Origin: JAXMAF01 sp046350555
Lineage (GTDB): Bacteria; Planctomycetota; Phycisphaerae; Phycisphaerales; SM1A02
NCBI GenBank assembly: GCA_046350555.1
Contig: JAXMAF010000012.1
Location: forward strand, 1 to 64,000
Length of the DNA stretch: 64,000 nt
Reading direction: 5' to 3'
A model generated the notes under the pieces. That model made no database searches. It saw only the letters and a program-made list of their open reading frames with translations, and was not told the DNA's origin. How positions within the stretch are numbered: position 1 is the first letter of the stretch; each line of letters begins with the position of its first letter. Below are positions 26,010-34,869 of this stretch, piece by piece. The translations under genes were made by a program, and so were the position numbers.

Positions 26010-27779
26010 GCCGCATGCGCCCCACGCCCCGAGAAGCACGCCAAGGTCGGCGCCGTCGACGACGCCGTCGCCGGTGAGGTCGCGAGCGGAACCATTCCAG
26101 TCGCCGAGAAGCGAGCCGAGGTCGGCGCCGTCGACGCTTCCGTTGCCGTCGAAGTCCGCAGGACACGCCGGCGCGGCGCTGGCGATAGTCAACGTCTGGT
26201 TGGCGGCGATGTTGGCGAGCGTGGTCGTGGCGCCGCTGGGCCACTCGACGACGAGCGAGTCGATCGTCGTGGCGGCGCCAAGCCCGAAGTGGGCCGAGAG
26301 CTCGCTCGTGCCGAAGGAGCTCGACCCGCCGTCGATCCAGCGCGTCATCGTCAGCGCGCCGGCATGCGCGACCACCTTGGCGCCGAATCCGTTCGGCGCG
26401 TTGGCGCCATCGCCGGTCGTGTCGAGGAAGACGCGCAGCCAGTTGGCGTCGGGACCCGTCACGTCGTTGCGGAAGAGGGCGAGCGGCCCGCCGTTGGCGA
26501 CGATCACCACGTCCTGGTCGCCGTCGTTGTCGTAGTCGAGGTTGAGCAGCGCGCGACCGTTGAGGAAGTGCTCGAAGCCGCAGCGCAGCGCCTCCTCGGT
26601 GAAGGTCCCGTCGCCGTTGTTGATCCAGAGGTAGGACTGCTCGCCGAAGAACGGACCGGACGGGGCGCCGTCGCCATTGGTCTCGGCGATGTCCTGCCAT
26701 CCATCCTGGTTGAAGTCGACGGCGACGGTGCCCCATCCATACCCGCCGTCGGCGCATCCGGCGGTTGCCGCAACCTCGACGAAGCTGTTTCCGCCGAGGC
26801 CGCGATAGAGCTTGTTGCCGGTCCAGCCGACCTCCGGGAAGTACGCGGACGTCACGTACCAGTCGAGCTCGCCATCGTTGTCCAGGTCGCCGCGGCACTG
26901 GCCCATGCCGTTCTCGTCATCACCGGTGTTGGACGCGTCGGTCAGGTCGGTGAAGGTTCCGTCGCCATTGTTCTTGAAGTAACGGCTGCCGATGAAGTTC
27001 GCGCCCTTGAAGTCGCCACTGAGCAGGAGTTCCGGATAGCGGTCGCCGTCGGTGTCCACGAAGGCGACCCCGAGCGTCGCGACCGGTCCGATTCCGGCGA
27101 AGAGACCGATCGACGCGGTGACGTCGGTGAACGTTCCATTGCCGTTGTTGCGGAAGAGCTTGTTGCCGATGTTGCTCGGCGCGGAGGTGAGGAAGCCGCC
27201 GACGAAGAGATCGAGGTCGCCATCGAGGTCGTAGTCGCCAAATGCGCACGCCCACGAGTCCTGCGACGTCGGATTCACGAACGCGACCCCTGCGGACGCC
27301 GCGACGTTGGAGAACGTTCCGTTGCCGTTGTTGTGATAGAGCTTGTTCTGGCCCGGCGCCGAGGCCTGGCCCCACGGGCCGGCACTGCACACGTAGATGT
27401 CCAGCCAGCCGTCGCCGTCGAAGTCGCCCGCGCAGACGGCCTTGCCCTTGTGGATCGCCGTCAACCCCCACGCGGCGGCCTGGTCGGTGAAGGTCCCGTT
27501 GCCGTTGTTGATGAAGAGGTGGTCCGGCGTGTTGCCGCTTCCACCGCTGAGGACGAAGAGATCCTGCCAACCATCCTTGTTGAAGTCGCCGACGCATGCT
27601 CCGCCGGCGTAGGCGAGGAGCGGGAATCCGGCCGTTGCATAGGTCACCGCGATCCCGGCGGCCGAGGCTTGTTCCGAGAAGGCGGGATTCGCCGCCGCCG
27701 CGGATGCGGTGGAGGCCAGGATGGCGAGCGAGAACGACGTTGCGGCGAGGCGGGCGGCGTGGTGCGGGACCTGGATCAT
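26007..27779 (-). CDS. Secreted FG-GAP/VCBS and ASPIC/UnbV protein with dockerin-like tail
   Basis: 590 residues from the ATG at 27,779 ('MIQVPHHAARLAATSFSLAI'), which gives a signal peptide ending near 'STASAAAA'. Repeats of the type 'GDFDGDGWLDIYVC', 'GDYDLDGDLDLFVGG', 'LDNDGELDWYV' and 'LDYDNDGDQDVVIV' each carry a calcium loop and form a beta-propeller like integrin alpha subunits. Next comes an ASPIC/UnbV segment ('ELSAHFGLGAATTIDSLVVE', 'WPSGATTTLANIAANQTLTI'), then two dockerin-like loops ending 'LGVLLGAWGACG'. The stop codon belongs to the adjacent 108-bp repeat. The family is common in secreted proteins of planctomycetes; substrate unknown. Confidence 0.87.
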   Translation of the reverse strand: MIQVPHHAARLAATSFSLAILASTASAAAANPAFSEQASAAGIAVTYATAGFPLLAYAGGACVGDFNKDGWQDLFVLSGGSGNTPDHLFINNGNGTFTDQAAAWGLTAIHKGKAVCAGDFDGDGWLDIYVCSAGPWGQASAPGQNKLYHNNGNGTFSNVAASAGVAFVNPTSQDSWACAFGDYDLDGDLDLFVGGFLTSAPSNIGNKLFRNNGNGTFTDVTASIGLFAGIGPVATLGVAFVDTDGDRYPELLLSGDFKGANFIGSRYFKNNGDGTFTDLTDASNTGDDENGMGQCRGDLDNDGELDWYVTSAYFPEVGWTGNKLYRGLGGNSFVEVAATAGCADGGYGWGTVAVDFNQDGWQDIAETNGDGAPSGPFFGEQSYLWINNGDGTFTEEALRCGFEHFLNGRALLNLDYDNDGDQDVVIVANGGPLALFRNDVTGPDANWLRVFLDTTGDGANAPNGFGAKVVAHAGALTMTRWIDGGSSSFGTSELSAHFGLGAATTIDSLVVEWPSGATTTLANIAANQTLTIASAAPACPADFDGNGSVDGADLGSLLGDWNGSARDLTGDGVVDGADLGVLLGAWGACG

Positions 27780-28131
27780 GGGGTGGTCGAATGGTGTGGC
27801 GCAGGAGGCGCGGATGGGTCGGTGAAGTGTTCGAGGGTCCGTCGGGCCGGCACCGACCGGCGTCAATCGAAGATAGGAGGGGGGCGGACGCACGCGGGTC
27901 GCCGTACGTCGATCTGGAATCCCTTGCCGCTCCCCGGTCTGGGACTTACGCTGCCGGACGACAGGCGAGCGAAGCTTCGCCGTGCAGATGGATCCAATCC
28001 CGCCGGCGCACCGGCCCGGCCTCGTCGACCGCACGGCGCTCCGGTCGGGATCGCCCGGCGTGCGCGCGAAATCGGCGGCCGCGGGGCTGCGATCGATGAT
28101 CCGTCGCCCAATCCTCCGCGTATGAGCAGCC
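27780..28131. other. Intergenic region between divergent genes, with a decayed repeat
   Basis: 350 bases with no protein-like frame. At about 27,882-27,926 CGGACGCACGCGGGTCG ... CTGGAATCCCTT resembles the right half of the 108-bp element with an insertion, a probable decayed copy. Both flanking genes must have their promoters here. Confidence 0.4.
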
Positions 28132-29067
28132 ATGCGGCCCACACACGCTCCATCTACGCCGGTCCAGCCCATGGCGGTTCGTTCAGGTCGCGTCCATCTG
28201 GCGCCGTTTGCCGGCCGCGCCGCGTTCACGCTTGTCGAGCTCCTTGTCGTCATCGCGATCATCGCGCTCGTTGTCAGCCTCCTGTTCGTGGCGCTGCGCG
28301 CCGCGCGCGGCGCGGGCTCGCGCGCCGGGACGTTGTCGACGCTGCGCGGCATGGCGTCGGCGCACGCCGCATACGCGCTCGACAATCGCCAGCAGTTGCT
28401 GCCCGGGTACCTGAACCCGCACCTTCAGATCTCGCTTGGGTTCATCACGCGGCTCCCGGACGGCACCGTCGTCTCGCCGGGCGCGGCTGGAACGTACGTC
28501 TGGCGGCTGGCGCCGTACGCCGACAACAACTGGAGGACGTTCCACCACGGCGCCGATCCGGCGCAGATGGCGCACCTGACCGAGCAGTTCCAGTCGGGTC
28601 AACTCGGCGAGATTGCCTACGAGCCGCGCATCGGGCTCAACACCATCTTCATCGGCGGCGACAGCGACGCCGGAGGCGAGCTGAGCGAGTACAGCCCGTG
28701 GAACGGAAGCGGCAACCCAACGATCGCCGCGACGCGCCTGACGCAGTTGCGGAATCCGGCGTCGCTGGTCCTCTTCGCGCCGACACGCCGCGCCGAGGCG
28801 CCGGGCGAACCCGATCCCGTGCGCGGCTGGCACGAGCTGCGGGCGCCGTATCTCCAGGGACGGCAGTGGCAGGTCGGTCCGAACGGGGTCGTCGCGTCGG
28901 ATGGATTGCAAGGTTTCGCGGGCGTTCCGGCGATCGCCAAGGGCGAGACGGTCCTCCCCGTGGCATTCGCCGACGGCAGCGCCCAGGCGGTCGCGATCAC
29001 CGACCTCTCCGAGGACATGCGCCGATGGTCGCCGACGGCCGACGGCCCGCTGTGGCGCACGCCGTGA
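28132..29067 (+). CDS. Type II pseudopilin-like protein (prepilin N-terminus)
   Basis: 311 residues from the ATG at 28,132, or 298 from the ATG at 28,171, which leaves a more usual 18-residue leader; neither has a clear ribosome site. The hallmark is 'AAFTLVELLVVIAIIALVVS', the prepilin cleavage site and hydrophobic helix, although the residue before Phe is Ala rather than Gly. The C-terminal part ('FADGSAQAVAITDLSEDMRR') resembles the H-X9-DG-type planctomycete pseudopilin-like proteins. These are membrane proteins processed by prepilin peptidase and probably join a type II secretion-like filament. No other secretion genes are nearby. Confidence 0.82.
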   Translation: MRPTHAPSTPVQPMAVRSGRVHLAPFAGRAAFTLVELLVVIAIIALVVSLLFVALRAARGAGSRAGTLSTLRGMASAHAAYALDNRQQLLPGYLNPHLQISLGFITRLPDGTVVSPGAAGTYVWRLAPYADNNWRTFHHGADPAQMAHLTEQFQSGQLGEIAYEPRIGLNTIFIGGDSDAGGELSEYSPWNGSGNPTIAATRLTQLRNPASLVLFAPTRRAEAPGEPDPVRGWHELRAPYLQGRQWQVGPNGVVASDGLQGFAGVPAIAKGETVLPVAFADGSAQAVAITDLSEDMRRWSPTADGPLWRTP

Positions 29068-29184
29068 TGCGCGTGCCGGCCGATCCGCGCGTTTCGTTCA
29101 GCGCTCTCCCGTCCCGAGCCACCATTCGTTCGGTCCCCGCCTGCAAGCGAACTCAGCCGCAGGCCAGGCGCATTGCGCGGAGTG

Positions 29185-30186
29185 TTAGTCCGAGCACGGA
29201 CCCCAGTTGGCCAGCAGGATGCCCAGGTCGCCGCCGCCGACCGTGCCGTCGGCGTCGAGGTCGGCCGAGACGGATGAGGTGCCCCACGCCGCAAGCAGCG
29301 CGCCGAGATCCGCGCCATCCACTTCGCCGTTGGCGTCGATGTCGCCGCAGAGTCCGGAGACGCACGTCGGTGCACCCAGGAATGCGAAGGTGTTGCGCAT
29401 CAGGATGTCGTTGGGCGAGCCCGGCCCGAAGAAGCCGTCCACGAACGCGGTGGTGTCGCTGAAGAAGACCGTCGTGCCACTGCATGCGGCGAGGCTGCCG
29501 CGCGGGAGGACGACGAGCCCGGGCAGGCTGTTCTGGTTGATCTTCCCCAGCACGGTCGCGTTCGATGGCACGGTCGTGAACCACCCCGTCCAGCCGACGG
29601 ACCAGCCGTTCACGACGCCGAACGGGCCGCTCGTGATCGGCGAGAGCGCCGGGTTGAGAACCGTCGCCCCTTGCAACCACGGGGGGCCGGTGCCGGCCGC
29701 GTCGAGACCGAAGGGATCGAGCAGGCTCTCGTTGGCCGGGTCGGACGCGGCGCCGCCGAAGGTGTCGTTGTCGATGCACAGGACCGCGGAGCCGCCACTC
29801 CGGACAAACGCCAGGAGAGCCGCCTGCTCGGCGGCGCTCAGCGGCGTGATCGCGACGTTGCCGCCGCGCGGGCTTGTGATGAAGAGCACGTCGATCCCGG
29901 CGAGGAAGCTCGACGTCAGTGTCTCCGCCCCGACGATCGTCGATCCGGGAAGCGCGATGTTGATCGACGCCCTCAGGTCGTCGAGGTCGGTGCCGCCGGA
30001 GATCGCCAAGCTTCCACCGCGTGCAACGGTGAAGCCTCCGATCACGAGGGCGCTGGCGCTCGGCGCCGCACTCGCCGCGAGGACTGCCGCAAGTGTCGCG
30101 GCGATCGCGGCCGGCGTGATCGTGGCCATGCTTCTCGCGGCGCGCGGCTGCGCGGCGGGCGTACGAAACGATGCTCTCTGCGCCAT
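29185..30186 (-). CDS. Secreted protein with GATase-like domain and dockerin-like tail
   Basis: 333 residues; GGAG sits about 11 bases before the ATG at 30,186. Long signal peptide ending near 'SAAPSASA' (about residue 47). The domain at 50-260 has alternating strands and helices, with 'GIDVLFITSPRGGNVAITPL' and 'LLAFVRSGGSAVLCIDND', similar to the class I glutamine-amidotransferase-like or DUF4350 folds found in secreted planctomycete proteins; no catalytic Cys-His pair is evident. Two loops end the protein: 'DIDANGEVDGADLGALLAAW' and 'DLDADGTVGGGDLGILLANW'. It converges with the pseudopilin gene. Confidence 0.8.
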   Translation of the reverse strand: MAQRASFRTPAAQPRAARSMATITPAAIAATLAAVLAASAAPSASALVIGGFTVARGGSLAISGGTDLDDLRASINIALPGSTIVGAETLTSSFLAGIDVLFITSPRGGNVAITPLSAAEQAALLAFVRSGGSAVLCIDNDTFGGAASDPANESLLDPFGLDAAGTGPPWLQGATVLNPALSPITSGPFGVVNGWSVGWTGWFTTVPSNATVLGKINQNSLPGLVVLPRGSLAACSGTTVFFSDTTAFVDGFFGPGSPNDILMRNTFAFLGAPTCVSGLCGDIDANGEVDGADLGALLAAWGTSSVSADLDADGTVGGGDLGILLANWGPCSD

Positions 30187-30322
30187 GGTTCTGCTCCGCT
30201 CCGTGTGCGTCGCTGGATTCAGCGACTCGATTCGGTTCGTTTCATGGGTCGCCATCGGGATCGGCGAGCCGGCGAACCAGAGTGTATCGGGCTGTTGGAC
30301 GAGCGAGGCATCGAGGCATTGC

Positions 30323-30344
30323 AGGAACGGTTCCTGACACCTTT
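30323..30344. repeat. Palindromic motif AGGAACGGTTCCT followed by GACACCTTT
   Basis: On the minus strand this reads AAAGGTGTCAGGAACCGTTCCT. AAAGGTGTCGGGA, a close relative, ends the tandem block at 33,646-33,720. It lies in the gap between the divergent genes at 30,186 and 30,410. Confidence 0.45.
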
Positions 30345-30409
30345 GATGGCGCCGATGTCGATTCGTCGGCTCGTCCCGGTCCGGGACCCGTCGGCGATAC
30401 GCTTCGTCG

Positions 30410-31525
30410 ATGACCCATCCACGATCGCACCGCCGCGACGACCCCTTGGTCTTCGCAGCCATCTTCCTGATGTCGGCACCGATCGGCCTGCTCTGGATGA
30501 TGGGCCAAGGCACGCCGCAGGGCTGGGCGGCGGGGCTGGTTTCCGCAGTGCTCTCGGGGGCGATCTCGGTGGCGTGGGCGTATGCGTTCATCAAGGAGCG
30601 ATGGTGGATCCTCGGGGTCATCATCCCGGCGCAGATCATCGTGCCGGTGGCGCTCTTCCGGGCGCTGGGACGCGCGGGCCTCTTCGAAATCGGCATGGGA
30701 GTGTCGGCACAAGGACGGATCATCGTCCTGGCGATCGCATGCGTGGCGTTCACGGTGGCGGGCTTTGCGCTCCTCTTCGTGCATCTGCGCAAGACGGAGC
30801 GGCGCAGTGCCCGCGCCATCGCCGAGCTGGACCTCGCCCGCGAAGTGCATCGCACGCTCGCCCCGCCGATCGCGCTGACGACGGCAACCGCGGAAGTCCA
30901 CGGGCGATCCGTCCCCAGCAGCAGCATGGGCGGCGACCTGATCGACGCGGTCGCCGGGGAAGGGCGCCTCGACGTGCTGCTGGGGGACGTCTCGGGTCAC
31001 GGCGTCGGCGCGGGCGTCGTCATGGCGATGCTCAAGAGCTGCACGCGCACGCGGTTGCTTCGCGGCGCGGACGTGATCGAGATTGTCTCCGACGCCAACC
31101 GGGTGCTCGCGGACCTCACCGCGTCCGACATGTTCGCGACCTTCGTCGCCATGCGCCTGTCCCCGAACGGGACCCTCGAGTACGCGCTCGCGGGACATCT
31201 GCCGATCTTCCACCACCGCGCCGCGGACGGTCGGTGGGAGCGGTATTCCAACGACAATCTGCCGCTCGGAATCGATGGCCGGGAGCGGTTCACCTCTGGA
31301 ACAACCCAGCTCGCCCGCGGCGACATCATCGCCGTATTCACCGACGGGCTCATGGAAGTCCAGGATCGGTCGGGGCGCGAACTGGGGCTGGAGGGAGTCG
31401 GCGCGCTCCTGGCCCAGAGCCTTGCATCGGCGCTCCCGGCCATGCACGAGAAGGTGATGGCGGGCGTCGCCTCGCATGGGCCGCAACTCGACGATCAGTC
31501 GCTGGTGTTGATGCGCGTGTCGTAG
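30410..31525 (+). CDS. Membrane-bound SpoIIE/PP2C-type serine phosphatase
   Basis: 371 residues; ATG at 30,410. Four membrane segments in the first 130 residues ('LVFAAIFLMSAPIGLLWMMG', 'GLVSAVLSGAISVAWAYAFI', 'ILGVIIPAQIIVPVALFRAL', 'VLAIACVAFTVAGFALLFVH'). The cytoplasmic PP2C-like domain follows: 'SSMGGDLIDAV', 'LLGDVSGHGVGAGVVMAML', 'DMFATFVAMRL', 'YALAGHLPIF', 'ARGDIIAVFTDGLMEVQD', with the metal-binding Asp residues in place. Such phosphatases act on phospho-Ser in anti-anti-sigma factors or kinase targets. It could oppose the kinase encoded 6 kb upstream, but nothing in the sequence links them. Confidence 0.88.
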   Translation: MTHPRSHRRDDPLVFAAIFLMSAPIGLLWMMGQGTPQGWAAGLVSAVLSGAISVAWAYAFIKERWWILGVIIPAQIIVPVALFRALGRAGLFEIGMGVSAQGRIIVLAIACVAFTVAGFALLFVHLRKTERRSARAIAELDLAREVHRTLAPPIALTTATAEVHGRSVPSSSMGGDLIDAVAGEGRLDVLLGDVSGHGVGAGVVMAMLKSCTRTRLLRGADVIEIVSDANRVLADLTASDMFATFVAMRLSPNGTLEYALAGHLPIFHHRAADGRWERYSNDNLPLGIDGRERFTSGTTQLARGDIIAVFTDGLMEVQDRSGRELGLEGVGALLAQSLASALPAMHEKVMAGVASHGPQLDDQSLVLMRVS

Positions 31526-31720
31526 CGAGCGGCCGGAGCGGAGATGTCCGCCGCATGCACCGGTCCTGGGCACGCTCACGTCGAGCTTGCCTCGATCCAG
31601 CGCACCCCGGAATTGGCGAGCGCAGCGGGGCGGGCGTAACACGTTCACTGCCGCCACCGTTGTGCGCTATCCGGCGCCGATTGTCGGCACCGATCTCCTG
31701 TTCCTTCCTTGGAGCGATCC

Positions 31721-33442
31721 ATGCATCGATCTGTTCAAGCGCGTTCGCGCGCGCGAGTGGCCGCCTGCGCCGCCGGCGCGAGCCTGACTCTCTTCGCGGC
31801 GTCCAGCCACGCCCAGCAAGGCGGCTGGGCGCTCAATCCATCGAAATACGGCGATCAACAAGGTGGCGTCGCCACCAGCCTGCCGCCGCTTAGCAGCCAG
31901 CTCGTCACGCTTGCCGGCGGAGTCGGCACGTTCGGCGGCGGCAACCCGCCCAGCGTGCTGACTGTCACGGGCCTGTGGCGGCTTCAGGACCTTGCGCCGG
32001 GCAACCTGCTCGTCCAGGGCTTCAACCATTCGCTCGTCAGCGTGGTCTCGAGCAACCAGCTTGGGTTGGGCGACGTGAACAGCTATCAGGTGATGTTCGC
32101 GCCGTATTTCGCGGCGTTCCCCGAGGCCGACTGGGCGTGGGCGTGGTACACGGGCGGCAACGACCCGTCGCTTGGCGCGTCGCTCGGCAGCGGCGTCCAA
32201 TTGCCGACCGATCTGCGGCCGAACGCGCCATGTGGCGATCAAGTCCCGTTCACCGCGGTGGCCACCGGCTCTCCGAACATCGGTGACGGCGTGATGGGGT
32301 TCTCCTTCTCCGGCGTCGTCTCGGCCCACCAGATCTGCTTCTACGCCGAGGACGGACTTGTCGGACACACGTGGGTCGAGTTCCGCGACAGCGACGGCAA
32401 CGTCACGTCGCGCGGCAAGTACCCCGTCAAGAAGGCCCCGTTCGCCGACGGCGACATTCGCGACGATGGCGCCCACGCGTGGACCCATCGGATCTGCTTC
32501 CGAGTCTCGTCATCGTCCTACAACGCCGCGGCGGCCCTGGTGAATGCGCAGATCGCGGCCCCGGGCCATTACAGCGTGACCAGCGCCAACTGCGTCGACT
32601 TCGCGTTGGCGGTGGCCGGTGCGGCGGGAATCGCCCTGCCCGCGACGTCCAACCTCGCGGGAATCTCCGCGCCGTCCACCTTGGACGCCTCCATCGCCGC
32701 GATCCTCCAGGGTGGCGGCGTCGGCGACGACTGCGGTGTGGCGACGGCGAATTCCGGGGGATTGGCCGGAGGGGCGCCGTTCGACGCCGATGCGGGCCTC
32801 CTGCTCCAGACCGCGCTCGACGATCCGGCCGCGGCGGCGGCGATCACCGACATGATGCTCGTCTCGTCGTCGCTTGGCACCACCACGGCGGGCACTGGAG
32901 CGCTCGTCGTCATCGGGATCGGCGGCGCCACGCCAAGCGATGCGCTCATCGGGATCGACTGGGGCGACGGCAGCGAACCCTTTGCGCAGTCGATCAGCGC
33001 GGCGCACGCGTATGCGGCGGCGGGCATCTATCAGGGCCGCGTCGTGGTCGTCGACGACGCGGCGGTGCACGCCATCTCCTTCGATGTGCACGTGCAGCCA
33101 GGCGCCGGACCCGCCTCGATCGGCGTCACGATCGACGATCTTCCGCCCGACGAAACACCCAACCCGGGTTTCGAGACGGACCAGCCGGTCGCGGTGATCC
33201 CGATCGGATGCACGACCGACTGCAACGGCGACGGCATTCCCGACTGCGTGCAGCCCGGCGCGTGCTGCTTCGGCGACTTCGACAACTCGCTCACCGTCGA
33301 TGGCGCCGATCTCGGCGTGCTGTTGGGAGCGTGGGGTCAGTCCGGCGCGCAGCCAGCCGACTTGAACCATGATGGCCTTGTGGACGGTGGCGACCTCGGT
33401 GCGCTCCTCGGGGCGTGGGGGAGTTGTCTTCCACCCGGTTGA
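31721..33442 (+). CDS. Secreted protein with possible cysteine-peptidase-like domain and dockerin-like tail
   Basis: 573 residues; GGAG at 31,711 precedes the ATG at 31,721. Signal peptide 1-32 ('GASLTLFAASSHAQ'). Residues about 185-300 hold 'LVGHTWVEFRDSDGNV' and later 'TSANCVDFALAVAGAAGI', a His-then-Cys order like the permuted NlpC/P60 (LRAT-like) papain fold; this is a suggestion from motif order only. About 380-500 is a PKD-like segment ('IDWGDGSEPFAQSISAAHAY'). 'DCNGDGIPDCVQPGACC' and two 'VDGADLG/VDGGDLG' loops end the protein. The TGA stop is also the first three bases of the 108-bp repeat that follows. Confidence 0.82.
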   Translation: MHRSVQARSRARVAACAAGASLTLFAASSHAQQGGWALNPSKYGDQQGGVATSLPPLSSQLVTLAGGVGTFGGGNPPSVLTVTGLWRLQDLAPGNLLVQGFNHSLVSVVSSNQLGLGDVNSYQVMFAPYFAAFPEADWAWAWYTGGNDPSLGASLGSGVQLPTDLRPNAPCGDQVPFTAVATGSPNIGDGVMGFSFSGVVSAHQICFYAEDGLVGHTWVEFRDSDGNVTSRGKYPVKKAPFADGDIRDDGAHAWTHRICFRVSSSSYNAAAALVNAQIAAPGHYSVTSANCVDFALAVAGAAGIALPATSNLAGISAPSTLDASIAAILQGGGVGDDCGVATANSGGLAGGAPFDADAGLLLQTALDDPAAAAAITDMMLVSSSLGTTTAGTGALVVIGIGGATPSDALIGIDWGDGSEPFAQSISAAHAYAAAGIYQGRVVVVDDAAVHAISFDVHVQPGAGPASIGVTIDDLPPDETPNPGFETDQPVAVIPIGCTTDCNGDGIPDCVQPGACCFGDFDNSLTVDGADLGVLLGAWGQSGAQPADLNHDGLVDGGDLGALLGAWGSCLPPG

Positions 33443-33548
33443 CACGGATTCCAGGAGACCTCCATGCGTTCGACCCCCCGGGCCCACAGCGGCGTCTCAC
33501 GGCGTGATTGGGTCGGGTGGGGCGCGAGAATCCGCTGGGACGCGCACG
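33440..33548 (-). repeat. 108-bp inverted-repeat element, copy 12
   Basis: Reverse orientation: TGACACGGATTCCAGGAGAC at the left, GCTGGGACGCGCACGAGG at the right. Its first TGA is the stop codon of the gene at 31,721. Confidence 0.85.
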
Positions 33549-33570
33549 AGGTCTCCATCGGAACCCGGCG

Positions 33571-33602
33571 GGTGGCGCGAGGCGAGAGCGCTTCGCGCCA
33601 CC
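33571..33602. repeat. Inverted repeat GGTGGCGCGA / TCGCGCCACC
   Basis: Perfect 10-bp arms, 12-base loop, followed by a run of C and G. Possible RNA hairpin after the secreted-protein gene; no T tract. Confidence 0.5.
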
Positions 33603-33645
33603 CCCCGGGGGCTGGGGGGATGGGGGCACGAACACGCGTCGGGCG

Positions 33646-33720
33646 CAAGAAGGTGCCCCGGGACAAAGAAGGTGCCGGCCGCAAAGAAGGGTGTCGGGAA
33701 ACAGAAAGGTGTCGGGATTC
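33646..33720. repeat. Degenerate tandem block, unit about 18-22 bases
   Basis: Four units begin AAGAAGGTGCCCC, AAGAAGGTGCCGG, AAGAAGGGTGTCGGGAA and AAAGGTGTCGGGA. The spacing is irregular. The last unit matches the motif at 30,323. Confidence 0.6.
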
Positions 33721-33827
33721 AATACCGCTCCCCCGGAGCGCACCGCCTGTCCCGAATCGGGCGATCGTGGCGGTGGAAAGGGGCCGAAGAGGCGTCCGAA
33801 GAATAATGAGCATGATCATATTTCAGC

Positions 33828-33872
33828 TTGACCACCGATCCGGCCCGCCGTAGATTATGTGAGCACGTTCAC
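33828..33872 (+). promoter_or_regulatory. Promoter and palindromic operator of the TetR gene
   Basis: TTGACC (33,828) and TAGATT (33,851) are separated by 17 bases, a good sigma-70-like promoter. GTGAGCACGTTCAC at 33,859-33,872 is a near palindrome overlapping the expected transcription start, a likely site for self-repression. The start codon is at 33,887. Confidence 0.6.
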
Positions 33873-33886
33873 GAACGGAGCCGACG

Positions 33887-34696
33887 ATGCGCGTCACCGC
33901 GGAGGTCAAGCAGTCGACGGAACGGGCGATCCGGGCATCCGCCCGCAGGCTCTTCCTGCGGCGGGGCGTGGACGCCACCAGCACCCGGGCCATCGCATCA
34001 GCCGCCAAGGTCGCGGTCGGGACGCTCTTCAACTACTTTCCGTCGAAGGAGGCGCTGGCGCTCGCGGTCGCCGCGGAGGCGTTCACGGAAGGTCGTGCGT
34101 TCGCGCAGGAACACATCGCAGCCGGGCGACGTGCGGCGCGCGAGGGGTTGGACGGGAGCGCATCATCGGGGGTGCCGGCCGGCTCGCTCGAAGAGGATCT
34201 CTTCACGCTTGTCGCGAGCGACCTCCGCGCCTTGGCCCCGATCCGGGCGTTCGTCTCGGAGGTGATCGAGGCGAGCCTCTCGCCCTTCGCCGGCGAGTCG
34301 ACGACCGCCGCCGCCACGATCCGGACCGAGCGACTGGCCGACGCGGCGGCGCTCCTCCGATCGCATGGACTCGAGGAGGCCGCGACGCCCGCGGTCATGC
34401 ACCTCTACTGGTCGCTCTACCTCGGCGTGCTCGCGCACTGGTCCAGCGATCGATCGCCGCAGCAGGAGGACACGTTGGCGCTGCTTGACCAGGGCATTCG
34501 CATGTTCGTGGGCGCCCTGCGCCGCGACGATGCGGTGAAGGCTGCGCCGGCGACCGAGGCCCCGGCGAGCGCGCCAGCCGGCGCGGAGGCCTCGTCGCCG
34601 TTCGTTGGCGCGCAGGTCGCGGGCACGCACGAACATGGCGGACACCACGAACACACGCACTCCCGAGGGTCGCCGCATCAACGCCCCAGCCGTTGA
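33887..34696 (+). CDS. TetR-family transcriptional regulator
   Basis: 269 residues; GGAG at 33,877 precedes the ATG. The N-terminal helix-turn-helix is typical: 'RAIRASARRLFLRRGVDATS', 'TRAIASAAKVAVGTLFNYFP', 'SKEALALAVAAEAF'. The ligand domain follows to about 205; the last 60 residues are an Ala/Pro- and then His-rich tail ('GTHEHGGHHEHTHSRGSPHQ') that could bind metal. A near-palindromic operator and a promoter lie just upstream, so it probably represses itself. The ABC1 kinase gene follows 170 bases downstream and may be its target. Confidence 0.87.
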   Translation: MRVTAEVKQSTERAIRASARRLFLRRGVDATSTRAIASAAKVAVGTLFNYFPSKEALALAVAAEAFTEGRAFAQEHIAAGRRAAREGLDGSASSGVPAGSLEEDLFTLVASDLRALAPIRAFVSEVIEASLSPFAGESTTAAATIRTERLADAAALLRSHGLEEAATPAVMHLYWSLYLGVLAHWSSDRSPQQEDTLALLDQGIRMFVGALRRDDAVKAAPATEAPASAPAGAEASSPFVGAQVAGTHEHGGHHEHTHSRGSPHQRPSR

Positions 34697-34869
34697 ACGA
34701 GGGGCACACCATCAACGCGCCGGTGAGCAAGGTGCCGGCGGAACGAGAAGCCGGCGAGCAAAGGAGCTGGCGAACAAGAAGCCGCGAATCAGGCGCCGGC
34801 CATCAGGACCCACGCCATACGCACCGACCTCTTCCGGCGCCGACGTCCAAGGCGCCACGGAGCTTCACG

